Assembly: GCA_902524115.1 (NCBI GenBank)
Contig: CABZCA010000005.1
Coordinates: 1-64,000, forward strand
From: an uncultured Pelagibacteraceae bacterium
GTDB taxonomy: Bacteria; Pseudomonadota; Alphaproteobacteria; Pelagibacterales; Pelagibacteraceae
Reading direction: 5' to 3'
Length of the DNA stretch: 64,000 bases
Part shown: piece after piece, positions 51,331-60,577 of the stretch
Layout of the letters: every line of letters begins with the position of its first letter
Position numbering within the stretch: position 1 is the first letter of the stretch
Notes under the pieces: model-generated
What the model was told of the DNA's origin: nothing
What the model saw: the letters and a program-made list of their open reading frames with translations, nothing else
The model's database searches: none
Translations under genes and position numbers: made by a program

Positions 51331-52653
51331 ATGGAATTTGAAATAGGAACACTCTCGATAATACTGATTGTTGGATTGCTAGCCCTTATAGCTATTGGTG
51401 TTCCAATGGGTTTCGCCTCAGGTTTTATGGGAGCAGTACTCGTATTTTTATATATAGGTGAGCATGCATTAGGAATTCTACTTTCAAGATATTATTCGCT
51501 TGTTGTAACGTATTCTTTCTTATCAGTACCCTTATTTATATTTATGGCCTCCTTACTTGAACGCTCAAATATAGCGAGAGATTTATATGATGCATTAAAT
51601 GCTTGGTTAAGAAAAACTAGAGGAGGAGTTGGTGTTGTTACTGCAATCATGGCAACAATTATGGCTGCGATGAGTGGAATTATTGGAGGAGAAATAGTTT
51701 TACTAGGGCTGATTGCACTGCCGCAGATGTTGAGATTAAAATATGATCAAGACATGTCTATTGGTATTATTTGTGCATCAGGTTCTCTAGGTACTATGAT
51801 ACCTCCGTCTATTGTTTTAATTATTTACGGATTGACAACAGAAACATCAATTACAATGTTATTTCAAGAAGCTATTGTTCCAGGTTTAATGATTTCAGGT
51901 TTAATAATTACATACATTCTAATACGAACAAGATTACAACCGCATCTTGCACCATTAAGTGATGAGCCAGCTTTAACTTTAAAAGAAAAAATGTCTTACC
52001 TTCCAGGGCTACTACCACCAATTGGTATTGTAATAATTGTTTTAGGTTCAATTTATTCTGGAATAACAGGTATCACCGAAGCAGCTGGAATGGGTGTAGT
52101 TGCAACATTAATTATAATAGCTGCAAGAAAAGAGCTTACATGGTTTTTATTTAAAGATGCACTTGTTAGAACTTTTAAAGCATCAGGTACGATTTTAACA
52201 ATTACATTTGGAGCTACAGTTTTAGCTGGAGCTTATTCTTTAGCGGGTGGACCAACTTATGTAGCTGAAACTATTTTAGCTTATGATTTAAAACCAATGT
52301 ATTTAATCTTTATGATGCAAGTAATGTTTTTAATAATGGGTGCTTTTATGGATTGGGTTGGAATTGTTCTTCTAGCAATGCCTGTGTTTTTACCAATAGT
52401 TCTTGCACTTGGTTTTGATCCTATTTGGTTTGGAATACTATTTTGTGTTAATATGCAGGTATCATTTTTAAGCCCACCTTTTGGTCCAGCAGCTTTTTAT
52501 TTAAAATCAGTAGCACCTCCACATATTTCATTAACAGATATTTTCAGAGGATTTGCTCCATTCGTAGTAATTCAGTTAATTGTTTTAGCATGTGTAATGT
52601 ACTTTCCAGAAGCAATGACACAAAATTTCCACGAATTCGTACCTAAAAAATAA
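51331..52653 (+). CDS. dctM: TRAP transporter large membrane subunit DctM
   Basis: 440-residue membrane protein with about twelve helices. Family landmarks are AIGVPMGFASGFMGA, SVPLFIFMASLLERS, MAAMSGIIGGEIVLLGLIALP and SGSLGTMIPPSIVLIIYGL-like GSLGTMIPPSIVLI. The C-terminal NMQVSFLSPPFGPAAFYLK block is the second half of the internal repeat. It forms the elevator-type ion-coupled translocator with DctQ. The next gene, a 3-hydroxyisobutyrate-dehydrogenase-type reductase, starts at the next base. Confidence 0.94.
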   Translation: MEFEIGTLSIILIVGLLALIAIGVPMGFASGFMGAVLVFLYIGEHALGILLSRYYSLVVTYSFLSVPLFIFMASLLERSNIARDLYDALNAWLRKTRGGVGVVTAIMATIMAAMSGIIGGEIVLLGLIALPQMLRLKYDQDMSIGIICASGSLGTMIPPSIVLIIYGLTTETSITMLFQEAIVPGLMISGLIITYILIRTRLQPHLAPLSDEPALTLKEKMSYLPGLLPPIGIVIIVLGSIYSGITGITEAAGMGVVATLIIIAARKELTWFLFKDALVRTFKASGTILTITFGATVLAGAYSLAGGPTYVAETILAYDLKPMYLIFMMQVMFLIMGAFMDWVGIVLLAMPVFLPIVLALGFDPIWFGILFCVNMQVSFLSPPFGPAAFYLKSVAPPHISLTDIFRGFAPFVVIQLIVLACVMYFPEAMTQNFHEFVPKK

Positions 52654-53526
52654 ATGACAAAAAATATAGGTTTTATAGGCATAGGCCTGATGGGTCTGCC
52701 AATGTCTAAAAATATAGTAAAGGCTGGATATAATTTAACAGTATTCAATAGATCAAAGAATAAAGCAGAACCACTAAAAGAATTTGGAGCAAAAATTTCA
52801 AATACATTAAAAGATGCTGTAGATGGAAGTGATATTGTTATCACAATGTTAACAGATGATACTGCTGTGGATACGGTGATGAACAATACTGATTTTTTAG
52901 AAAACTTAAAATCTGGTTCAATAGTTATCGATATGAGTTCAGTTAAACCAACTACTGCAAAAAAACATGGTAATAATTTAAAATTAAAAAATATAAATTA
53001 TTTGGATGCACCTGTATCTGGAGGAACAATTGGTGCAGAGGAAGCATCATTGGCTATAATGGTTGGAGGAGAGCAAAATATTTTTGATGATGCATTTGAT
53101 ATTTTAAAAACAATGGGTAATCCAACATTAGTTGGTCCAATTGGAAGTGGACAAGTATCAAAATTAGCAAATCAAATTATTGTTGGTTTAGCAATAGGCG
53201 CTGTGGCAGAGGCCGTGACTCTTTGTGAAAAAGCAGGAGCTGATCCAAATAAAATGATTAAAGCTTTGTCAGGTGGTTGGGCAGACAGTAAAGTTTTACA
53301 AACACATGGAAAAAGAATGATCGATAAAGATTTTACTCCAAAAGGCAAAACATCTGGTCAATTAAAAGATATGAATAATATCTTAGAATGTGCCAATAAT
53401 TATAATACTCATTTACCTATTTCAAATTTGGTTAAAGAAATGTATAAATCTCTTGTTGATAACGGACATGGTGAAACAGACCATAGTTCACTTTATAAAG
53501 AAATTGAAAGGATAAATAATAAATGA
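52654..53526 (+). CDS. 3-hydroxyisobutyrate dehydrogenase-family reductase (HIBADH/GarR-like)
   Basis: 290-residue beta-hydroxyacid dehydrogenase. N-terminal GFIGIGLMGLPMSKNI cofactor motif; substrate motif DAPVSGGTIGAEEASLAI; catalytic Lys in GSGQVSKLANQIIVG. NRSKNKAEPL after beta2 points to NADP. GarR-type tartronate semialdehyde reductases and HIBADH share all these features, so substrate assignment is open. In a sugar-acid operon a semialdehyde reductase is likely. It overlaps the following SDR gene by four bases (ATGA). Confidence 0.87.
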   Translation: MTKNIGFIGIGLMGLPMSKNIVKAGYNLTVFNRSKNKAEPLKEFGAKISNTLKDAVDGSDIVITMLTDDTAVDTVMNNTDFLENLKSGSIVIDMSSVKPTTAKKHGNNLKLKNINYLDAPVSGGTIGAEEASLAIMVGGEQNIFDDAFDILKTMGNPTLVGPIGSGQVSKLANQIIVGLAIGAVAEAVTLCEKAGADPNKMIKALSGGWADSKVLQTHGKRMIDKDFTPKGKTSGQLKDMNNILECANNYNTHLPISNLVKEMYKSLVDNGHGETDHSSLYKEIERINNK

Positions 53527-54266
53527 GTGGAAGATTAGAAGGTAAAAAAATTGTAGTTACAGCAGCAGGCCAAGGTATCGGAAAAGCAACAGCAATCGCT
53601 TTTCATAATGAAGGGGCCCATGTAATAGCAACAGATTTGAATGAAAAAACTTTAGCTGATTTAAATAAAGAATATCCTAATATTAAAATTAAAACTTTAG
53701 ACTCTACAGACAACAAAGCAATTTTAGATTTTGTTAAAACACTCGATGAAGTAAATGTTCTATTTAATGCAGTAGGATTTGTTCATCATGGAACAATTTT
53801 AGATTGTGAAGAAAAAGATTGGGATTTTTCTTTTGATGTAAACATTAAATCTATGTATTTCATGTGCAGAGCAATTTTACCGTTAATGGTGAAGCAAAAT
53901 GGTGGAAGTATAATCAATGTTTCGTCTATTGCCTCCAGTTTAAAAGGTTTACCAAATAGATTTGTTTACGGCGCCTCAAAAGCTGCAATTATTGGGTTAA
54001 CTAAGTCTATAGCTTCAGACTTTGTAAAACAAAATATTAGATGTAATTCAATAGCACCAGGAACAGTTTTCTCTCCTTCTTGGCAAGATAGAGTAAACCA
54101 GAGTCCTGATCCTGTTCAAGCTAAGAAAGATTTCATAGCAAGACAACCTATGGGAAGACTAGGAACAGCTGAAGAAATTGCTTCTATGGCTATTTATTTA
54201 GCTGGCGATGAATCGACATTTACAACAGGAAATACATTTTCTGTAGATGGTGGAATGACAATTTAA
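53523..54266 (+). CDS. SDR, 2-keto-3-deoxy-L-fuconate dehydrogenase-like
   Basis: 247-residue SDR. The start GRLEGKKIVVTAAGQGIGKA, with AAGQGIG in place of the usual TGGxxGIG, is shared with 2-keto-3-deoxy-L-fuconate 4-dehydrogenases and DHRS6-like enzymes. Asp in ATDLNEKTL favours NAD. The catalytic Ser is in NVSSIASSLKG and the Tyr-Lys pair in YGASKAAIIG. The product of that enzyme, a 2,4-diketo-3-deoxy acid, is the substrate of the FAH-type hydrolase encoded 16 bases downstream, which supports the assignment. Confidence 0.87.
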   Translation: MSGRLEGKKIVVTAAGQGIGKATAIAFHNEGAHVIATDLNEKTLADLNKEYPNIKIKTLDSTDNKAILDFVKTLDEVNVLFNAVGFVHHGTILDCEEKDWDFSFDVNIKSMYFMCRAILPLMVKQNGGSIINVSSIASSLKGLPNRFVYGASKAAIIGLTKSIASDFVKQNIRCNSIAPGTVFSPSWQDRVNQSPDPVQAKKDFIARQPMGRLGTAEEIASMAIYLAGDESTFTTGNTFSVDGGMTI

Positions 54267-54282
54267 ATATAAAGGAGAAACA

Positions 54283-55125
54283 ATGAAACTATTAAGAGTA
54301 GGTGAAAAAGGAAAAGAAAAACCAGCAATGTTAGACGCTGACGGAAAAATAAGAGATATAAGTTCTCACATAAACGACTTAAACCCAAAAAATTTAAATT
54401 TTGAAACAATTTCAACAATTCAAAACGGAGACACATCAAGTCTTCCTGAGCTTTCATCTAATCAAAGAATAGGTTCATGTATTACAAGTCCTGGAAAATT
54501 TGTAGCAATAGGACTTAATTATTCAGATCATGCAGCTGAAGTCGGTGCCGATATTCCTAAAGAACCAATAATGTTTATGAAAGCTACTAGCTCAATGTGC
54601 GGTCCTAATGATGATGTAGAAATAGTCCCTGGATCAAAAAAACTAGATTGGGAAGTTGAACTTGGAATTGTAATTGGAAAAGAAGCAAAACATATTTCAG
54701 AAAGTCAATCACAAGATCATATTTTAGGATATTGTTTAGTAAATGATGTTAGTGAACGAGAATGGCAAATTGAAAAAATGGGACAATGGGTTAAAGGAAA
54801 GTCTCACGATACTTACGGACCTACTGGGCCTTACTTAGTAACCAAGGATGAAATTAAAGATATTAATAATTTAAAGATGATGTTGGATGTAAATGGCGAA
54901 AGAATGCAAACAGGAAATACAAGTACTATGATTTTTAATGTAGATATCATCGTATCTTATGTGAGTAAATTCATGTCATTACAACCTGGAGATATTATAA
55001 CTACAGGTACTCCACCAGGAGTAGGTATGGGAAGAAAACCCCAAGTATTTTTAAAAGCTGGTGATGAAATGAAATTATCTATAGAAAATTTAGGAGAACA
55101 GAGCTCTAAAGTAGTTGCTGTTTAA
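54283..55125 (+). CDS. FAH-family 2,4-diketo-3-deoxy-aldonate hydrolase
   Basis: 280-residue fumarylacetoacetate-hydrolase-family protein with a good ribosome-binding site (AAGGAG). The catalytic core is FVAIGLNYSDHAAEVGADIP, IMFMKATSSMCGPNDD, DWEVELGIVIGKEA with the metal-binding Glu pair, and NDVSEREWQIEKMGQWVKGK (read around SEREWQ). The C-terminal ITTGTPPGVGMGRKP is conserved. This set is close to L-2,4-diketo-3-deoxyrhamnonate/fuconate hydrolases, often annotated as ureidoglycolate lyase. It would split the diketo acid into pyruvate and a hydroxy acid. The preceding SDR and following MR-family gene agree. Confidence 0.85.
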   Translation: MKLLRVGEKGKEKPAMLDADGKIRDISSHINDLNPKNLNFETISTIQNGDTSSLPELSSNQRIGSCITSPGKFVAIGLNYSDHAAEVGADIPKEPIMFMKATSSMCGPNDDVEIVPGSKKLDWEVELGIVIGKEAKHISESQSQDHILGYCLVNDVSEREWQIEKMGQWVKGKSHDTYGPTGPYLVTKDEIKDINNLKMMLDVNGERMQTGNTSTMIFNVDIIVSYVSKFMSLQPGDIITTGTPPGVGMGRKPQVFLKAGDEMKLSIENLGEQSSKVVAV

Positions 55126-55130
55126 TAATC

Positions 55131-56303
55131 GTGAAGATAACCTCAATCAAAAGTCATGTACTTAGATATGAGTTGGATAAAGAACTAGGATACTCACAAC
55201 AATATTACAAACATAGAACTGCACATTTAGTAGAAGTAGAGACTGATGACGGTATCACAGGTTGGGGAGAGTGCTTTGGGCCTGGAAATATAGCACTTGC
55301 AAATAAATATATTGTTGAAAAAGTAATACAGCCTTTAATAATAGGAGAAGATCCAATTAATAAAGAATATATTTGGCATAAAGTTTATAATTTACTTAGA
55401 GATAGCGGTCAAAAAGGAATGCCTATTCAGGCATTATCAGGAATTGATATAGCATTGTGGGATATACTAGCGAAAAAAGCGAAATTGCCTCTCTATCAAT
55501 TGTTAGGTGGCAAAACCAATAACAAAATTCCAGTTTATGGTTATGGAATGATGCTACAAAAAAAATCTGTCAAAGAATTATGTGAATTATTCAAAAAAGA
55601 AGCAAATCAAATAAAAGAAAAAAACTTTAAGGCGATGAAGATGAAAGTTGGTTTAGGTCCAAAAGAAGATTTAAAGTTAGTAAGCGCAGTAAGAGAAGCA
55701 ATTGGGGACAATTTTAAACTAATGGTCGATGCCAATCATGCTTATAACAAAAATGATGCTTTGTACGTAGGTAAAGGATTAGATGAAATGGAAATTTATT
55801 GGTTTGAGGAACCTGTGGCACCAGAGGATTATGATGGATACAAAGAACTTAAAGAAAAATTAAAAACAAATATTGCTGGTGGTGAAGCAGAGTTCACAAA
55901 ATATGGTTGGAACCAATTAATTAAAAATAATTGCATTGATATAGCCCAACCAGAAGTTTGTGGTTTAGGTGGAATAACAGAATATTTAAAAGTATCAGCA
56001 TTAGCTCAGTCGAATTTTATCCCAATTGTTAATCATGTATGGGGTACAGCTTTAAGTGTAGCAGTAAATCTGCATTTAATTACTTCTTTACCAGATATGC
56101 CAGGTGGACTATTTCCAACAAAATCAATGTTAGAATTCGATACCACTGAAAAAAATATTTTTATTACAGATCTTGCTGAAGAAAAATTTTCAATTTTAGA
56201 TCAGGTTAAAGATAAAGATGGATTTGCTTCCCCATTAGAAAATATAGGAATTGGAATTAATCCAAAAAAAGATTTTATAAAAGAATACGCGTATAATGGC
56301 TAA
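55131..56303 (+). CDS. Mandelate racemase/muconate lactonizing family protein (GTG start)
   Basis: 390-residue enolase-superfamily enzyme starting at GTG 55131. The KxK motif is in FKAMKMKVGLG, the metal ligands in LMVDANHAY, FEEPVAPED and IAGGEAEFTKYG, and the distal acid/base His in VNHVWGTALS. The pattern DDGITGWGECFGPGN, DSGQKGMPIQALSGIDIALWD and HVWGT resembles D-galactarolactone cycloisomerases (Gci) of Agrobacterium. Aldonate dehydratases of the same subgroup (fuconate type) share much of this. Neighbours (SMP-30 lactonase, FAH hydrolase) fit either lactone opening or aldonate dehydration. Confidence 0.82.
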   Translation: MKITSIKSHVLRYELDKELGYSQQYYKHRTAHLVEVETDDGITGWGECFGPGNIALANKYIVEKVIQPLIIGEDPINKEYIWHKVYNLLRDSGQKGMPIQALSGIDIALWDILAKKAKLPLYQLLGGKTNNKIPVYGYGMMLQKKSVKELCELFKKEANQIKEKNFKAMKMKVGLGPKEDLKLVSAVREAIGDNFKLMVDANHAYNKNDALYVGKGLDEMEIYWFEEPVAPEDYDGYKELKEKLKTNIAGGEAEFTKYGWNQLIKNNCIDIAQPEVCGLGGITEYLKVSALAQSNFIPIVNHVWGTALSVAVNLHLITSLPDMPGGLFPTKSMLEFDTTEKNIFITDLAEEKFSILDQVKDKDGFASPLENIGIGINPKKDFIKEYAYNG

Positions 56304-57207
56304 GATTATAACTTCAAAACCTGAAGTTTTGTGGAATTTAAAATGTACATTAGGTGAAGGTACTTCGTGGGTCAAAGAGCATAATTCAATTTATTTTACA
56401 GACACCAAAAAAAAAAGAATTCATATTTTAAATTTTAAAAATAAAAAAAAAGAAACTATTAAAGTAAATAAAGAAATAGGATTTTTAGCTCATATTAAAA
56501 ATAATATATTTATATTAGGTCTTCAAGGTGAATTAAGAATAGTTAATTTAAAAAGTAAAAAAAAAATTAAATCTATAGCCATTGAAAAGTCATTAAAAAT
56601 GAACAGGATTAATGATGGCAAAACAGATCTTAATGGGAAACTTTGGTTTGGAACCATGGATAACCCTGAAAGAAATATTCCAAATGGATCTCTTTATTGT
56701 CTCGATAAAAAATTTAATCTTAAAAAAGTAGATGACAATTACATGATAACTAATGGTCCAGCATTTATTGATAAAAAAAACTTTTACCATACAGATAGTA
56801 GAAAAAAGGTAATCTACAAAATTAAGATAGATAAAAATGCAGATATAATAAGTAAAAAAATATTTAAAAGATTTTCAAATAAGGAAGGAGTGCCAGATGG
56901 CATGACCTTGGATAAAGCTGGAAATTTATGGGTATGCCAATTTCACGGAGCTTGCGTAAGTGTTTTAAATAAATTTGCTAAACAGATACATAAGATCAAT
57001 TTACCCGCTAAAAATATTACTAATTGTGCCTTTGGGGGTCCAAAAAATTCAGATTTATTTGTCACATCTGCATTAAAAGGCATGAAAAACAGTGAAATTA
57101 AAAAATTTAAATTTTCGGGAAGTTTATTTAAAATACAAACTAATGCTATTGGTATAAACCAGAAAAAGTTTGTAATTAAAAATGTTAAAAAGAGACCTCT
57201 ATTATGA
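56296..57207 (+). CDS. SMP-30/gluconolactonase-family lactonase
   Basis: 303-residue six-bladed beta-propeller of the SMP-30/regucalcin/LRE family. Metal ligands expected in the family are Glu in LGEGTSWV (near residue 18), Asn in RINDGKTDLNGKLWFGTMD, and Asp in the VPDGMTLDKAGNLWVCQFHG region. It opens sugar lactones to aldonates. There is no signal peptide, so it acts in the cytoplasm after C1 oxidation of a sugar. It overlaps the MR-family gene by eight bases and the ppc start lies 26 bases before its stop, so the whole set is probably one transcript. Confidence 0.83.
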   Translation: MAKIITSKPEVLWNLKCTLGEGTSWVKEHNSIYFTDTKKKRIHILNFKNKKKETIKVNKEIGFLAHIKNNIFILGLQGELRIVNLKSKKKIKSIAIEKSLKMNRINDGKTDLNGKLWFGTMDNPERNIPNGSLYCLDKKFNLKKVDDNYMITNGPAFIDKKNFYHTDSRKKVIYKIKIDKNADIISKKIFKRFSNKEGVPDGMTLDKAGNLWVCQFHGACVSVLNKFAKQIHKINLPAKNITNCAFGGPKNSDLFVTSALKGMKNSEIKKFKFSGSLFKIQTNAIGINQKKFVIKNVKKRPLL

Positions 57208-59869
57208 AAGAATACCAACAAAATCTTTAAGAGATGATGTTAGATATTTAGGTAATGTATTAGGAAGAGTAATTAAAGAACAAGAAGGACAGAAGTTTTT
57301 TGATCTTGTTGAGAAGATTAGATTATTGTCTAAAGCAAATATAGCTAATAAAAATCAGAGAGATCCCTTTAAAAAAATTTTATACGAAATTAAAAAATTA
57401 CCACCACATTTACTGTTTAAATTAACTCGCGCATTTAATCATTTTATGAACTTCTATAATTTGGCCGAGTCAATTGATGCTTCAAGGACTTTAGATCTTT
57501 ATGAAAATGTCAAACAAGATAAAAAATTTCAAAATATTTTCATAGAAGAGATATTTGAAAATTTTTTTAAAAATAAAAAAATATCAAATAATAAAATCTA
57601 TAATATTGCTAAAAGTTTAAATATTGGAATTGTTTTAACTGCGCATCCAACTGAAGTTAAAAGAAGAACCTTAATACAGAAATACCATTCCTTAACAGAA
57701 ATATTAGAGCAAAGAAATCTACTTAAAAATTATCCTTCAAAATTAAAAATTTTAGATCGTAAAGTTTTTGATGAGATCACAATTATATGGAATACAGATG
57801 AAATTAAAAGATCCAAACCAACCCCTGCAGAAGAGGCAAGATGGGGACTTGCAATTATAGAAGATAGCTTGTGGGATACAATTCCTAAAGTATACAGGAG
57901 ATTAAATCAAATATTTGAAAAAAATATGGGTAAAGGTTTGCCTAAAAATTTTAATCCTATTGAGTTTGGATCATGGATGGGTGGTGATAGAGATGGAAAT
58001 CCATTTGTTACTGCAGAAGTTACTAAAAGAGTTATTTTGTTATCAAGGTGGGAGGCAGCTAAACTTTATGAGAAGTCAATGACAAAGTTAATTAGATCTT
58101 ACTCTATGGAAAAATGTTCAAAAAAAATATTAAAAACCACGGGAAAATCATTCGAGCCTTATAGAGTTTATCTAAGACCTTTAAGAGATAAATTAAGAAA
58201 AACGCATAGATCAATTGAACAGTACTTAGTAAATAATAAACCACTAAATGAAATAAATTTATTATCTGAAAGAGAAGAAATTCTAAAACCATTGAGAGTA
58301 GTAAGAGAGTCGTTAGAGCAAAATCAAAGTGAAAATATAGCAAGTGGCGATCTACTAGATTTAATGCGTAGAGCTAAATGTTTTGGCATAAATCTTGCTC
58401 GACTTGATATAAGACAAGAGTCTTCAAGACATTCTCAATTATTGGCAGAATATATAAAGAAAAAGCTTAACCAAGATTATTCATCATGGGATGAGGATAG
58501 AAAAATAAGTTATTTATCTACAAAAATGCATAGCAAAAATTTATTAAAAAATTTTCAATTTAAAAATAAGGAAAATAAAGAAGTATGGTCCACTTTTAAA
58601 GTATTGGCAACTCAACCCAAAGAGTGTCTAGGAGCGTATGTAATATCAATGACATCCTCAGCTTCAGATATTTTATCAGTTATGTTTTTGCAAAAGGAGG
58701 CAAACATTGAAAATAGACTAAGAGTAGTACCTTTGTTTGAAACGTTGGATGATTTAATAAATGCAAAACCTATTATGGAAAAACTTTTTTCATTAAAATG
58801 GTACAGAAAAGATATTAATCACAAACAGGAAATCATGATTGGATACTCAGACTCTAGTAAAGATGCTGGAAAGCTTTCTGCGAGCTGGAACCAATATAAA
58901 TTACAACAAGAAATAATTAAACTAGCTAAAAAATATAAAATAGACGTAACATTTTTTCATGGAAGAGGCGGATCTGCTGGAAGAGGAGGTGGACCAATAC
59001 AGGCTACATTGAGATCACAGCCAGCGGGTTCAGTTAATGGTAAAATTCGAATAACTGATCAAGGAGAAGTTATACAACAAAAATATGGTTATGAGCCGTT
59101 GGCAAAATATAATCTATGTAGTTACATTGGGTCTGTTATGGAAGCTACTTTAAACCCACCTCCAAAACCAAAAGATAGCTGGGTAAAATTAATTCAAAGT
59201 ATGTCAGAAATATCAACAAGCTCTTATAGAAAAAATATAAACCAAAGTTCAGATTTTATTAGATACTTTAAAACTGTAACGCCACATATGGCGCTTGGCA
59301 AACTCTCAATAGGTTCTAGACCTTCTAAAAGAAAAAATGTTGATAATATAAATAGTTTAAGAGCTATCCCTTGGGTATTTGCCTGGACGCAGATTAGATT
59401 AATGTTACCTGCATGGTTAGGTACTGCAGAAGCTTTGAGATATTCATCAATTAAAAAATTTAAAAAGACACTTATAGATATGGAAAAAAACTGGCCATAT
59501 TTTAATTCAACAATGGACTTGCTTGATATGGTACTTTCAAAAGTAGACCCTGAGATATCTAAAATTTATGAAAAAAATTTAGCTGACGATAAACTTATAA
59601 GAGTTGGTAAAAAATTAAGGTTTCAATTTGATGCGGTTAAAAAATTAAATGATCAAATAACACCAAAAGAAATTTATAAACAAAGAAAGAGTTTTAGAGG
59701 TCCAGCAATTATTAGAAACATATATTCTGAAATCCTTAATGTTTTACAAGCAGTAGTAATGAATAAGCTTTTGCAAAAAAAATTAAATAATAAGGATAAA
59801 AAAGATTTGAATGATGCAATGATGGCATCAATAGCAGGTATTTCAGCAGCAATTAAAAATACAGGATAA
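57182..59869 (+). CDS. ppc: Phosphoenolpyruvate carboxylase
   Basis: 895-residue PEPC that fixes bicarbonate onto PEP to give oxaloacetate. Catalytic motifs are VLTAHPTEVKRRT with His155, GSWMGGDRDGNPFVT and FHGRGGSAGRGGGPI. The C-terminal part has QFRPLARS-equivalent ... VFAWTQIRLMLPAWLG and the NTG end that closes the tetrameric enzyme. The start chosen at 57182 gives the family's usual spacing to DVRYLGNVLG and overlaps the lactonase gene by 26 bases. It is immediately followed by ccdA with a one-base overlap. Confidence 0.97.
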   Translation: MLKRDLYYERIPTKSLRDDVRYLGNVLGRVIKEQEGQKFFDLVEKIRLLSKANIANKNQRDPFKKILYEIKKLPPHLLFKLTRAFNHFMNFYNLAESIDASRTLDLYENVKQDKKFQNIFIEEIFENFFKNKKISNNKIYNIAKSLNIGIVLTAHPTEVKRRTLIQKYHSLTEILEQRNLLKNYPSKLKILDRKVFDEITIIWNTDEIKRSKPTPAEEARWGLAIIEDSLWDTIPKVYRRLNQIFEKNMGKGLPKNFNPIEFGSWMGGDRDGNPFVTAEVTKRVILLSRWEAAKLYEKSMTKLIRSYSMEKCSKKILKTTGKSFEPYRVYLRPLRDKLRKTHRSIEQYLVNNKPLNEINLLSEREEILKPLRVVRESLEQNQSENIASGDLLDLMRRAKCFGINLARLDIRQESSRHSQLLAEYIKKKLNQDYSSWDEDRKISYLSTKMHSKNLLKNFQFKNKENKEVWSTFKVLATQPKECLGAYVISMTSSASDILSVMFLQKEANIENRLRVVPLFETLDDLINAKPIMEKLFSLKWYRKDINHKQEIMIGYSDSSKDAGKLSASWNQYKLQQEIIKLAKKYKIDVTFFHGRGGSAGRGGGPIQATLRSQPAGSVNGKIRITDQGEVIQQKYGYEPLAKYNLCSYIGSVMEATLNPPPKPKDSWVKLIQSMSEISTSSYRKNINQSSDFIRYFKTVTPHMALGKLSIGSRPSKRKNVDNINSLRAIPWVFAWTQIRLMLPAWLGTAEALRYSSIKKFKKTLIDMEKNWPYFNSTMDLLDMVLSKVDPEISKIYEKNLADDKLIRVGKKLRFQFDAVKKLNDQITPKEIYKQRKSFRGPAIIRNIYSEILNVLQAVVMNKLLQKKLNNKDKKDLNDAMMASIAGISAAIKNTG

Positions 59870-60576
59870 TGATCGAATTTATTTTAGCTTTTGGAGCAGG
59901 TTTACTTAGCTTTTTATCTCCATGTGTTCTGCCTTTAATACCAGGGTATATATCATATATATCAGGATCAACTCTTAATGAATTACTTGAAAAAAAAACC
60001 GTAAATATTTTTCCTATAATTTTATTTGCAGTTGGATTTTCTATAGTATTCATAAGTTTTGGAGCTACAGCTACACTTTTAGGATCTCTAATTTTAGATA
60101 ATTCATATCAACTCAGAATTGGGGCTGGATTAATCATAATTATATTCTCGCTTCAAATATTGGGGCTAATAAATCTAAAGTTTTTAAATTATGAGAAAAG
60201 ATTTCAGACAAATAACAATACTGGAATAATAAGTTCAATTTTAATTGGTATGGCTTTTGGTTTTGGCTGGACACCTTGTATTGGTCCAATTTTAGGATCA
60301 ATTCTTGCAATCGCATCAACTGAGGATAGTATTAATAAAGGAATTGGTCTTTTATCATTTTATTCTTTAGGGTTAGCAATTCCCTTTGTTCTATCAGGAT
60401 ACTTGATACAAAAATTTATGATTTTTTCTAAAAATCTAAAAGCCAAGATGAAGATGATAAACATGTTTGGTGGATCTTTACTTTTAATTACAGGAATACT
60501 CATGATCACTAACCAGTTGCAAGCTTTAGGTTATTATCTTCTTGAGTATATGCCTTTTCTACAGAGCATAGGTTAA
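59869..60576 (+). CDS. ccdA: Cytochrome c biogenesis / thiol-disulfide membrane protein CcdA
   Basis: 235-residue membrane protein with six predicted helices. The two redox Cys are Cys19 in FLSPCVLPLIPGYISYISG and Cys137 in GWTPCIGPILGS, one in each half of the internal repeat, as in CcdA and the membrane domain of DsbD. It passes electrons from cytoplasmic thioredoxin to periplasmic thiols needed for cytochrome c maturation. No Ccm gene is next to it. It overlaps the ppc stop by one base and converges with the dioxygenase gene. Confidence 0.92.
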   Translation: MIEFILAFGAGLLSFLSPCVLPLIPGYISYISGSTLNELLEKKTVNIFPIILFAVGFSIVFISFGATATLLGSLILDNSYQLRIGAGLIIIIFSLQILGLINLKFLNYEKRFQTNNNTGIISSILIGMAFGFGWTPCIGPILGSILAIASTEDSINKGIGLLSFYSLGLAIPFVLSGYLIQKFMIFSKNLKAKMKMINMFGGSLLLITGILMITNQLQALGYYLLEYMPFLQSIG

Positions 60577-60577
60577 A

